The notes under the pieces: model-generated
Seen by the model: the letters and a program-made list of their open reading frames with translations, nothing else
Databases searched by the model: none
What the model was told of the DNA's origin: nothing
Translations under genes and position numbers: made by a program
From: Candidatus Anaerobutyricum stercoripullorum
GTDB lineage: Bacteria > Bacillota > Clostridia > Lachnospirales > Lachnospiraceae
DNA length: 5,336 nucleotides
Direction: 5' to 3'
Assembly (NCBI GenBank): GCA_019114885.1
Contig: DXEQ01000270.1
Span: 1 to 5,336, forward strand
In this document: positions 1-5,336 of the stretch, in pieces
Layout of the letters: each line of letters opens with the position of its first letter
Numbering within the stretch: the stretch's first letter is position 1

Positions 1-83
1 GGGATGGAAAAGAACAGGACCCTGTTGTAAAAGAGGCTGTGGATGAGAAGATGAAAAACGATTCTGTAAGAGAGGATCTCTGA
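1..83 (+). CDS. C-terminal tail of an unidentified upstream protein (5' partial)
   Basis: The reading frame beginning at base 3 is open from the window edge to a TGA at 81-83. Both other forward frames hit stops early (TAA at 28-30, TGA at 44-46). It encodes 26 residues, starting DGKEQDPVV and ending DSVREDL. They are strongly hydrophilic, with about nine acidic and five basic residues, and have no membrane segment or anchor motif. The stop is followed 16 bases later by a rho-independent terminator, which supports this being a real gene end. The tail is too short and too low in information to name a family. It could be the charged end of a cytoplasmic or membrane protein. The next gene has its own promoter, so co-transcription is unlikely. 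Confidence 0.6.
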   Translation, partial: DGKEQDPVVKEAVDEKMKNDSVREDL

Positions 84-99
84 TTAAAACGATGACGTT

Positions 100-154
100 C
101 TCCTTCCGGAAGGACTGCGCGGTGCGGTCTGTCCGGGAGGAGTTTTTTGTTTTT
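100..154 (+). terminator. Rho-independent terminator of the upstream gene
   Basis: CTCCTTCCGGA at 100-110 pairs along its full length with TCCGGGAGGAG at 132-142, with one T-G wobble. The stem continues through 111-118 with 124-131 (one mismatch, two wobbles) around a five-base GCGGT loop at 119-123. The GC-rich stem is followed directly by six T residues at 143-148, then G and five more T. This is a textbook intrinsic terminator for + strand transcription, 16 bases after the TGA at 81-83. The opposite side lacks a comparable T-tract for minus-strand transcription, so I read it as one-directional. Confidence 0.92.
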
Positions 155-161
155 ACGGAAA

Positions 162-189
162 AAGTCCCCTTTCATAGGAAAAGAGACTT
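162..189. repeat. Imperfect inverted repeat between terminator and promoter
   Basis: Bases 162-173 can pair with 178-189 at 10 of 12 positions around the four-base loop ATAG. The outer arm AAGTC/GACTT and the inner arm TTTC/GAAA are intact, with two C-A mismatches between them. It lies about 45 bases upstream of the -35 box. It is not followed by a T-tract that would clearly make it a second terminator. It could be an upstream regulator site or a chance pairing in biased sequence. Confidence 0.3.
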
Positions 190-234
190 ATCATGGCTAA
201 TTTCTTTTTTTTTGATGGAAATTTTTTCCCCTGC

Positions 235-263
235 TTGCCTTTTTGTCACAGGTATGATATAGT
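235..263 (+). promoter_or_regulatory. Extended -10 sigma-A-type promoter of the M60 peptidase gene
   Basis: TTGCCT at 235-240 matches four of six -35 consensus bases. TATAGT at 258-263 matches five of six -10 bases. The spacer is exactly 17 bases. A TG at 255-256, one base upstream of the -10 hexamer, makes it an extended -10 promoter, which can compensate for the weaker -35. Runs of T and A at 201-226 just upstream may act as an UP-like element. The predicted transcription start is near base 270, giving a 5' leader of about 54 bases. No riboswitch or attenuator fold was recognised in that leader. Confidence 0.7.
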
Positions 264-269
264 GTGACA
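244..269. promoter_or_regulatory. Candidate operator: perfect 7-base inverted repeat around the -10 box
   Basis: TGTCACA at 244-250 and TGTGACA at 263-269 are exact reverse complements separated by 12 bases. The left half-site lies in the promoter spacer. The right half-site starts on the last base of the -10 hexamer and runs to about the transcription start. A dimeric regulator bound here would overlap RNA polymerase contacts, so repression is the simplest reading. The half-sites share TGTGA/TCACA letters with CRP/FNR-type sites, but orientation and spacing differ, so I do not assign a family. Confidence 0.5.
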
Positions 270-309
270 GAATTGCGATAAAAACTGTTTGTATTGATTT
301 TTTGTAATG

Positions 310-316
310 AAAGGAG
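310..316 (+). promoter_or_regulatory. Ribosome binding site fixing the start at 324
   Basis: AAAGGAG is a seven-base match to the anti-Shine-Dalgarno sequence, seven bases before the ATG at 324. An in-frame TAA at 279-281 closes the frame upstream. The only other in-frame start candidate in between is a TTG at 294, which has no such site. The ATG is followed at once by a signal peptide, which agrees with this start. Confidence 0.93.
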
Positions 317-323
317 AAAAGGC

Positions 324-404
324 ATGAAGAAGAAACTGGCATGGGCACTGGTACTGTGCCTGATGATGCAATTGCTGCCCGGAACAGCTCTTCCTGCGCT
401 GGCG
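324..404 (+). other. Sec signal peptide of the M60 peptidase
   Basis: Residues 1-27 show the three expected parts: a basic start (MKKK), a hydrophobic core (LAWALVLCLMMQLLPG), and a small-residue region ending PALAA. An A-x-A site gives cleavage after residue 27 or 28. C12 lies inside the hydrophobic core and not at a lipobox cleavage point, so I read this as a signal peptidase I substrate and not a lipoprotein. Confidence 0.92.
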
Positions 405-3400
405 GCACAGGCGGAGCCGGCGACAATGCACGCTGTATCAGGTCCTCCCGCGGAAGAATCTGCGGAAGAAGACATAGAGGACGCAAAAGACACAGCGGAA
501 GAACCTGAGGAAGACACAGGGGATGCAAAGGGCACAGCGGAAGAACCTGTGAAGGATGCAGAGAAGAAGGTTTTGAGGAACACGGAGGAAAAGGCGGAGA
601 ACACAACCGGTATTCTGGAGGTGAAGGTGACTTCCGCTCTTCCGATTGAGACGATGAGCAGGGTGAAGGTTACCGTGACAGATGGAGCCGATGTGAAGAA
701 AGGCGAAGCGCTGCACGTAGGCGGCGATGGCGTCTCCGCGGATACGGCCCGCTTTGAACAGCTACCGGCCGGTAAGTATGTGGTGACAGTGTCTGCGGAA
801 AAGTTTGCGGATTATGCGCAGGAGGTCACGGTGAAGGAAGACAGGATATCCAGGATTCAGGTCTATTCCGCGCGGATTCACACGGGAAGCGACGCTCATC
901 CTGGATGGATCATGCTGGGCGACGTCAATCAGGATACGGTCATTGACGCAGAGGACAGGGAGATCCTGCTTTCCACGATCCATGAAGGAGGCTATGAGGA
1001 GCGTGCAGACTTAAACAGTGACAAGACAGTGGATTTGATGGATCTTCAATATCTGGTGCAGAGTCTTGGAGAGAAGAACCGGTTTTCCACTGTGGAAGAA
1101 TTACTTCCTGCCGTTCCGGCTGTACCTGCGGGTACGAGAGTCGAGGGAGAGCTGGATGCCGTTTTGAAAGATGGAGCTGCCGTCAGTCTGCACACGACGG
1201 GAGGAGTGATCTCGGAGGCGAACCCGGTTGGCCTGGAGTTTTCGCTGGCTGAAGACGGCGGGGAGGCTCCGGTCATGGGAGGAATCACGATCCAGGCCCC
1301 TGTGGAGCAGGCGGACGGCAATGTGGTCAGCGATATCACAGAAGGAAGCATTATCCTGACCTATGTGGATGAGAGCGGCCGGGAAGGCGAATATATGATT
1401 CCGATCACAACGGACAGCGGCGACGCGTCGGCCCGGGGGAAGGCAAAAGCAGCCAGAAGCCGTGTGAAAGCCGCGGCCCTCAGCGGACAGCGTTCCGGTC
1501 TCGGAGGTGCCAGAGTCATCGTGGATGAAGACGGATCTTTGAATGTGGATTTCGGAACACAGGTCGCTGTCAAGAAGGTCAGCATCCGGATCACCGGGAC
1601 CACGAAGAAACAGGCCAGTCTTGTGGAGATCGCAAAGGTGGAGTTTGTCGGAGATATGGCCAGCAGGATTCCGGCTCCGGAACTTGATATCCCGCAGATT
1701 CTCGCCGTGGAGGCAGGACATGAGACCCTCACGGTGACCTGGAGCAGGGAGACCAATGTGACGGGGTATGAACTGAGTATTTCCGGCCCTGTGAAAGGTC
1801 AGACTGCAAAAGAAGAGCAGATTGTGCGTGTGGCGGACACCACCCACAGATTCACATCCATCAATGAGAAGAAGTTGAAGAATTATGGAGAATACACAAT
1901 CCGGGTCCGCTCGGTGAACGGGGACTGGACAAGTCCGTGGTCCGCGTCGCAAAAAGCCATCCCGAAACCGCAGAGTCTTCCGGCTCCGCCGGATAATGTG
2001 ACTGCGGAAGGAGGATATGCCTCCATCACTGTCAAATGGAAGGCGATGGACGATGCCGGCGGCTACATGGTTTATTACCGCAAAAAGGGTGAGGATACCT
2101 TCCTTCCGGTGGTAAACGGATTTGTGGAGAACGATGAGGGCGATAAGAGAATCGAAAAGAACTCTTATACGATCACAGGCCTTGCCACCGGTACGGAATA
2201 TGAGATCTGCGTCAAAAGCTGGAATGAACTCGGCTGGGGTGAGAAGTCCCTGACTGCGCTGGCGGCCACGGAGACAGGAGTGCCTCCGATTCTTCCAGAG
2301 TATAACCTGATCAATGTATCCAACGGAACGGGAGAATTGACAGCGCATGTCACAGACGCCACCATCGGAGGCGTCTACGGCGCGAAGATGGTCTCCAGTC
2401 CGCTGGATGAGGGAAAAGAAAAAAGCGGCCTCGGTCTGGTGGACGATAATTTTGAATCCTACTGGATCGTGGAGAACTGGGATGACGGCGCCGCCAACGC
2501 AGGCAGTCTCGCCAACGGCATGACAGTCACCCTCGATCAGGAATATGAGATGAGTTATCTGATCTTCGGAGCGGTGGATCAGAAAACCGGAATGAATATG
2601 GTCCGGGTGCGCTACTGGAATGAGGAGAGCGGACCGGATGCAAAGAATCAGCAGACTGTGCTGGCGAATCTCCTTGAAAAGAGAGACGCCAACGACAATA
2701 AATATTATATAGTACGTTTTGTCCATCCGATCAGGGCCAATAAAGTACATATACGTCTCGGCAGGGACTGGATGGATTACAGCGCCATGAAAGTGGGAGA
2801 GATTCATTTCCACGCCTATGATGAACTGGAAAGAGACATCGATGCGATATATGCGGATGATACACATATCACCCTGCATCCGGATGTGACAGAGGAGACG
2901 ATCGCCGGTCTGGAGCAGAGACTGGAGGAGAAGGATCCGGCCACCGGAGAACGGCATCCGCTTTACAGTGAATTGAAGCTGGATCTGCAGACAGCAAGGG
3001 AACTTCTCAGTGAGAATCTGCAGCCAGCCTATCCGGTGAAGGCCGCCATCAACGCAAGACAGGATAAAAATCTCGGCTTCACGGGACTGAATCCATGGCA
3101 GCCGCTTGGCAAGACCGCCTATGCCGGAGAGACTGTACAGGTGATGGTGGGACATCCGACAAAACAGAATGGACAGCGGGCGGAGCTGCAGCTTGTGGTG
3201 ACACAGAACCATGCGGAATCCACCAACGTTTCCAGAACGATCAATCTCAATGTGGGTAAAAATGAGATCACAATCCCGCAGCTTACCAAAAATGATTTTG
3301 AGAGAGGCGGACAGCTCTATATCGCCTACACCGGCGGGGACGTCAACGATAACTACACGGTGAGAGTCAACGGCGGAAGCGATATCCCGGTTCTTGATCT

Positions 3401-5336
3401 TTATAAAAAGACCGGACAGGAGAGGGCAGACGCCATCAAAAAATATGTCGAGGAGCTGCAAATGTATCAAAAAGAGATAGAGAGCAGGCATAACTCCCTG
3501 CATAATCAGGAAACCGGCGCTTCGGTGGCATACGATTATGATGAGAAGAACTGCATCCTGAACGCCACGGATATCCTGATGGATCAGATGATGTACTCTC
3601 TGCCTGCGACGCAGGTGTGGAACAGCATACGGGGTACGACGGCGGAAGAAAAAGCAGAAGCCCTTGACACGGCACTGCAGGCCATGGAAGATACCATGAC
3701 CCTGTTTTATCAGCATAAAGGACTGAGCAATCAGGCCGGATCAGCGAGAGGAAGCAACGCGATGCCGGCACAGCATCTGAATATCCGTTATATGCGAATG
3801 TTTGCCGGTGCCTTTATGTATGCCGCCGGTAATCACATCGGTGTGGAATGGGATTCCGCCACTTTGACGGGCGCGGCGGACTGGGATGGCTTCGGATGGG
3901 GTATTGCCCATGAGATTGGCCATAATATCAACCAGGGAAGCTACGCAATCGCGGAGATCACCAACAATTATTTCGCGCAGCTTCTGACGAAGGAGAAAAA
4001 AGGAACCCGTTTCCAATACCCGGATGTGTACGAAAAAGTAACTTCCGGCACAGTCGGAAGAGCTTCCAGTGAAGCAGTCCAGCTGGCTCTTTACTGGCAG
4101 CTGCACCTTGCATTTGACAACAATCTCGATGACAGAGCCATTTATGACACATATGAGGAACAGTGGGATAACCTGTTTTTTGCGAGGGTGGACACTTACG
4201 CGAGAAACCCGGGCAAGGCCCCGAAGGGAACTCTCACACTGGGAAGTGACGTGGATCAGAATCTGATGCGGCTTGCCTGCGCGGCGGCAGAGAAAAATAT
4301 CCTTCCGTTCTTTGAACGCTGGGGTATGACGCCGGATGCGGCCACAAAAGAGTACGCGGCTCTCTACGGGGAGGCGGACACAAAGGCAATCTACTATGTC
4401 AATGACGATGCGCGGGATTACAGAGTGAAACATCTGGAGGAAGAAGAGACACTGAGTCTGGCAGGAAAAGAGGTGGCAAATGCCAGGGCGGAAGTGAAGG
4501 ATAACCGGGTGACGGTGACCATCACACCGAAGTCCGGTGTAAATACAGAGACCGTGCTCGGTTACGAGATCATCCGTACGATGACCGGCAATGGCAGGAA
4601 AGAATCCCGCCCGGTTGGTTTCGTGGAAGCCGGCACAGATGGAAGCGCGGTATTTACCGATACCGTTACTTCTGTCAATAACCGTGTGATGCAGTATGAG
4701 GTAAGGCCGGTCGATCAATTCTTAAATTATGCGGCGGCTGCGCCTGCCGGTTCCGTAAAGATTGAGACAGACGGCGTCCTCGGTAAGACAGGCTGGACTG
4801 TGGAGACGAATATGATCTCCGATGATGATGTATATGTGGATCATACGGAAGACGATCCGGATGGCGGGTATCATACCGATCCGTCAAAGGCAGAACATGA
4901 GAAGCTTAAGACCATCAACCGTATCATTGATAACAATATTTCCGGAGACGATGCGATCTACACGGGCAAGAAGGATGCGGATCTCCCGCAGATTACCCTG
5001 GATATGCATAAGATGGAAGAAGTGACCGCATTGAAATATATGGGTTCCGCCCCTGGCAAACTTACGGTGGAAGTCAGCGGCGACGGACAGAAGTGGACTG
5101 TGGTCAGCGAAAAAGATACGGTGACGGTATCCGAAGATACCTACACCACCATCTGGTTTGACGCGGTGGAAGAGGAAGCCAGAGATTCCTGGATTGGAAC
5201 CTATGACGCCAGATATATCCGTCTGACCATGCCGGAGACAGAAGGAATCATGATCAATGAGATAGAGATCTGCGGGCCGAGCGGAGACAATATGGAGTTT
5301 ATGACTGCGGACAGCCAGACTCCGGCGGTGGGTATC
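324..5336 (+). CDS. Secreted dockerin-containing M60-family zinc metallopeptidase (mucinase/enhancin-like), 3' partial
   Basis: The frame is open for 1671 codons to the window edge with no stop. Parts in order by residue: signal peptide 1-27; acidic linker 28-93; PEGA/Ig-like domain 96-185; type I dockerin 199-252; unassigned beta-rich region 254-449; FN3 domains about 450-549 and 551-649; discoidin-like domain 660-832; helical connector 833-903; M60 N-terminal beta domain 905-1028; M60 catalytic domain 1030-1371; FN3-like domain 1376-1490; second discoidin-like domain 1493-1653. The active site is H1196, E1197 and H1200 of HEIGH, with E1211 as the likely third zinc ligand in AEITNNYF. Characterised bacterial M60 enzymes cleave O-glycosylated proteins such as mucins, so an extracellular glycoprotein peptidase is the best inference. 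The substrate is not readable here. The last residues, GDNMEF onward, suggest another domain follows, so length and surface anchor are unknown. Domain edges are by eye. Confidence 0.93.
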   Translation, partial: MKKKLAWALVLCLMMQLLPGTALPALAAQAEPATMHAVSGPPAEESAEEDIEDAKDTAEEPEEDTGDAKGTAEEPVKDAEKKVLRNTEEKAENTTGILEVKVTSALPIETMSRVKVTVTDGADVKKGEALHVGGDGVSADTARFEQLPAGKYVVTVSAEKFADYAQEVTVKEDRISRIQVYSARIHTGSDAHPGWIMLGDVNQDTVIDAEDREILLSTIHEGGYEERADLNSDKTVDLMDLQYLVQSLGEKNRFSTVEELLPAVPAVPAGTRVEGELDAVLKDGAAVSLHTTGGVISEANPVGLEFSLAEDGGEAPVMGGITIQAPVEQADGNVVSDITEGSIILTYVDESGREGEYMIPITTDSGDASARGKAKAARSRVKAAALSGQRSGLGGARVIVDEDGSLNVDFGTQVAVKKVSIRITGTTKKQASLVEIAKVEFVGDMASRIPAPELDIPQILAVEAGHETLTVTWSRETNVTGYELSISGPVKGQTAKEEQIVRVADTTHRFTSINEKKLKNYGEYTIRVRSVNGDWTSPWSASQKAIPKPQSLPAPPDNVTAEGGYASITVKWKAMDDAGGYMVYYRKKGEDTFLPVVNGFVENDEGDKRIEKNSYTITGLATGTEYEICVKSWNELGWGEKSLTALAATETGVPPILPEYNLINVSNGTGELTAHVTDATIGGVYGAKMVSSPLDEGKEKSGLGLVDDNFESYWIVENWDDGAANAGSLANGMTVTLDQEYEMSYLIFGAVDQKTGMNMVRVRYWNEESGPDAKNQQTVLANLLEKRDANDNKYYIVRFVHPIRANKVHIRLGRDWMDYSAMKVGEIHFHAYDELERDIDAIYADDTHITLHPDVTEETIAGLEQRLEEKDPATGERHPLYSELKLDLQTARELLSENLQPAYPVKAAINARQDKNLGFTGLNPWQPLGKTAYAGETVQVMVGHPTKQNGQRAELQLVVTQNHAESTNVSRTINLNVGKNEITIPQLTKNDFERGGQLYIAYTGGDVNDNYTVRVNGGSDIPVLDLYKKTGQERADAIKKYVEELQMYQKEIESRHNSLHNQETGASVAYDYDEKNCILNATDILMDQMMYSLPATQVWNSIRGTTAEEKAEALDTALQAMEDTMTLFYQHKGLSNQAGSARGSNAMPAQHLNIRYMRMFAGAFMYAAGNHIGVEWDSATLTGAADWDGFGWGIAHEIGHNINQGSYAIAEITNNYFAQLLTKEKKGTRFQYPDVYEKVTSGTVGRASSEAVQLALYWQLHLAFDNNLDDRAIYDTYEEQWDNLFFARVDTYARNPGKAPKGTLTLGSDVDQNLMRLACAAAEKNILPFFERWGMTPDAATKEYAALYGEADTKAIYYVNDDARDYRVKHLEEEETLSLAGKEVANARAEVKDNRVTVTITPKSGVNTETVLGYEIIRTMTGNGRKESRPVGFVEAGTDGSAVFTDTVTSVNNRVMQYEVRPVDQFLNYAAAAPAGSVKIETDGVLGKTGWTVETNMISDDDVYVDHTEDDPDGGYHTDPSKAEHEKLKTINRIIDNNISGDDAIYTGKKDADLPQITLDMHKMEEVTALKYMGSAPGKLTVEVSGDGQKWTVVSEKDTVTVSEDTYTTIWFDAVEEEARDSWIGTYDARYIRLTMPETEGIMINEIEICGPSGDNMEFMTADSQTPAVGI
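468..551 (+). repeat. Two 42-base tandem repeats coding an acidic 14-residue unit
   Basis: Bases 468-509 and 510-551 are adjacent imperfect copies, reading EDIEDAKDTAEEPE and EDTGDAKGTAEEPV. The shared block ACAGCGGAAGAACCT is identical in both copies. A partial third unit (KDAEKK) follows. The unit length is a multiple of three, so copies can be gained or lost without breaking the frame. The region is part of an acidic linker rich in Glu, Asp, Ala and Pro between the signal peptide and the first folded domain. It is probably a disordered spacer. Confidence 0.85.
609..878 (+). other. PEGA/Ig-like beta domain (residues 96-185)
   Basis: The segment opens with GILEVKV and carries the turn LPAGKYVVTVSAEKFADY followed by a closing strand QEVTVKED. 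This is the pattern of PEGA or carboxypeptidase-regulatory-like beta sandwiches. Such domains act as spacers or carbohydrate-near modules in surface proteins. The assignment rests on the short motif and alternating hydrophobic pattern, so the exact family is uncertain. Confidence 0.5.
918..1079 (+). other. Type I dockerin domain (residues 199-252)
   Basis: Two duplicated calcium loops are visible. Loop one is GDVNQDTVIDAED, with D200, N202, D204, D208 and D211. Loop two is ADLNSDKTVDLMD, with D229, N231, D233, D237 and D240. Each is followed by a short helix (REILLSTI and LQYLVQSL). All calcium-ligand positions of the F-hand are filled, so the domain should fold. Known dockerins bind cohesin domains and place enzymes in multi-protein complexes. 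Here the module sits near the N-terminus and not at the C-terminal end common in cellulosomal enzymes. No cohesin gene is in the window. Confidence 0.88.
1083..1670 (+). other. Unassigned beta-rich region (residues 254-449)
   Basis: This stretch does not match a domain I can name with confidence. Its last part (residues 404-446), with SLNVDFGTQVAVKKVSIRIT and AKVEFVGDM, resembles strands of a galactose-binding or discoidin-like fold. The first part has strands such as GITIQAPV and GSIILTYVDE. A basic Ala/Arg/Lys-rich stretch around residues 372-388 (ARGKAKAARSRVKAAAL) interrupts it and may be a linker. It may be a diverged sugar-binding module. Confidence 0.4.
1671..2270 (+). other. Two fibronectin type III domains (residues 450-649)
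   Basis: The first domain shows TLTVTWSRE, GYELSISG and EYTIRVRSVNGD. The second shows APPDNVTAE, SITVKWKAM, GYMVYYRKKG, YTITGLATGTEYEICV and SWNELGWGEKS. These are the standard FN3 landmarks: the Trp of strand B, the Tyr of strand C, the Leu-x-x-x-Thr-x-Tyr turn, and the final Asn-x-x-Gly. FN3 pairs commonly act as spacers in clostridial extracellular enzymes. Confidence 0.85.
2301..2819 (+). other. Discoidin (F5/8 type C / CBM32)-like domain (residues 660-832)
   Basis: Landmarks are LVDDNFESYWIVENW near the start, which corresponds to the solvent-exposed loop with an aromatic, then GMTVTLDQEYEMSYLIFGAV, and a closing ANKVHIRLG with VGEIHFHAYD. This order is the usual one for galactose-binding-like beta sandwiches. 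Many bind terminal galactose or N-acetylhexosamine on host glycans. I infer a glycan-targeting role, but the ligand cannot be read from the sequence. It leads straight into the helical connector that precedes the M60 domain. Confidence 0.7.
3036..3407 (+). other. M60-like N-terminal beta domain (residues 905-1028)
   Basis: NLGFTGLNPWQPLGKTAYAGETVQVMVG near the start is the typical opening of the M60 N-terminal module. The long strand pair around TINLNVGKNEITIPQL and GGQLYIAYTGGD, ending in GSDIPVLDL, completes it. The domain packs against the catalytic domain in known M60 structures. Its presence directly before HEIGH supports an intact M60 unit. Confidence 0.8.
3411..4436 (+). other. M60 peptidase catalytic domain (residues 1030-1371)
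   Basis: HEIGHNINQGSYAIAE runs from H1196 to E1211. H1196 and H1200 are zinc ligands, E1197 is the general base, and E1211, ten residues after the second His, is the likely third ligand. This fits the M60/enhancin HEXXH-X(8-28)-E signature. WDGFGWGIA immediately before and ITNNYF after agree with the family. A helical subdomain follows, with SSEAVQLALYWQLHLAF and LACAAAEKNILPFFERWGMTP. No key residue is missing, so the enzyme should be active. Confidence 0.92.
4449..5282 (+). other. C-terminal FN3-like domain and second discoidin-like domain (residues 1376-1653)
   Basis: Residues 1376-1490 form an FN3-like sandwich (RVTVTITPK, LGYEIIRTM, FTDTVTSVNNRVMQYEVRPVD). Residues 1493-1653 look like a second F5/8 type C module: ITLDMHKMEEVTALKYMG, then LTVEVSGDGQKWTVV, IGTYDARYIRLTM and INEIEICGP. 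The DGQKW and ARYIRL elements are the clearest discoidin landmarks. GDNMEF at residues 1654-1659 begins what seems to be a further module cut off by the window edge. Confidence 0.7.

Noticed and set aside
199..223. AATTTC and GAAATT inverted repeat around a T-tract
   Set aside because: Six-base arms made of A/T-biased sequence next to homopolymer runs are expected by chance. There is no GC-rich stem or clear site symmetry.
244..269. A CRP/FNR binding site
   Set aside because: The half-sites are TGTCACA then TGTGACA with a 12-base gap. A CRP site is TGTGA-N6-TCACA, so orientation and spacing are wrong.
294..296. TTG as an alternative start for the peptidase gene
   Set aside because: It has no Shine-Dalgarno site, would put ten extra residues before the signal peptide, and the ATG at 324 has a perfect ribosome binding site.
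172..606. Minus-strand open frames over the intergenic region and acidic linker
   Set aside because: The Pro/Leu/Cys/Ser-rich repetitive translations are the reverse reading of the Glu-rich tandem repeats. They would run back through the promoter of the peptidase gene.
1101..3716. An 871-codon open frame on the minus strand
   Set aside because: It lies exactly codon-on-codon opposite the peptidase gene. Its openness only reflects that the sense gene avoids TTA, CTA and TCA codons here. Its translation is rich in His, Arg, Cys and Ile with no domain pattern, while the + strand reads as clear FN3, discoidin-like and M60 domains.
3741..4718. A 325-codon open frame on the minus strand
   Set aside because: It is in the same antisense register as the 1101-3716 frame, bounded by sense TCA (3738-3740) and TTA (4719-4721) codons. 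It covers the M60 catalytic motif on the other strand and shows no recognisable protein features.

Overview
The window looks like a piece of a Gram-positive, anaerobic gut-type Firmicute chromosome. Lachnospiraceae or Clostridiales is my best guess, not a measured result. The reasons are: a perfect AAAGGAG Shine-Dalgarno site, a sigma-A extended -10 promoter in an AT-rich spacer, mid-range G+C coding sequence (judged by eye), and a very large exported multidomain enzyme carrying a dockerin, FN3 modules, discoidin-like modules and an M60 peptidase domain.

Layout. Bases 1-83 are the last 26 codons of an unidentified upstream gene on the + strand, closed by a strong rho-independent terminator at 100-154. 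The 240-base gap to the next gene also holds an imperfect hairpin (162-189), T-rich sequence and a good promoter (235-263). The promoter's -10 region is bracketed by a perfect TGTCACA-N12-TGTGACA inverted repeat, a candidate operator. A single gene then fills the rest of the window, from 324 to the last base, and runs off the end: 1671 codons with no stop.

The large gene encodes a secreted M60-family (enhancin/mucinase-like) zinc metallopeptidase. The order of parts I read is: signal peptide; acidic linker with a 14-residue tandem repeat; PEGA/Ig-like beta domain; type I dockerin with two calcium loops; an unassigned, partly discoidin-like region; two FN3 domains; a discoidin (F5/8 type C)-like domain; a helical connector; the M60 N-terminal beta domain; the M60 catalytic domain with HEIGH and a downstream Glu at residues 1196-1211; an FN3-like domain; and a second discoidin-like domain cut near its end by the window edge.

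Family knowledge suggests a peptidase acting on O-glycosylated proteins such as mucins. The discoidin-like modules may hold it on glycan. The dockerin may plug it into a cohesin-bearing partner protein or surface complex. The upstream gene is separated by the terminator, and the enzyme has its own promoter, so the two are probably transcribed independently. No RNA genes, mobile elements or CRISPR arrays were seen.
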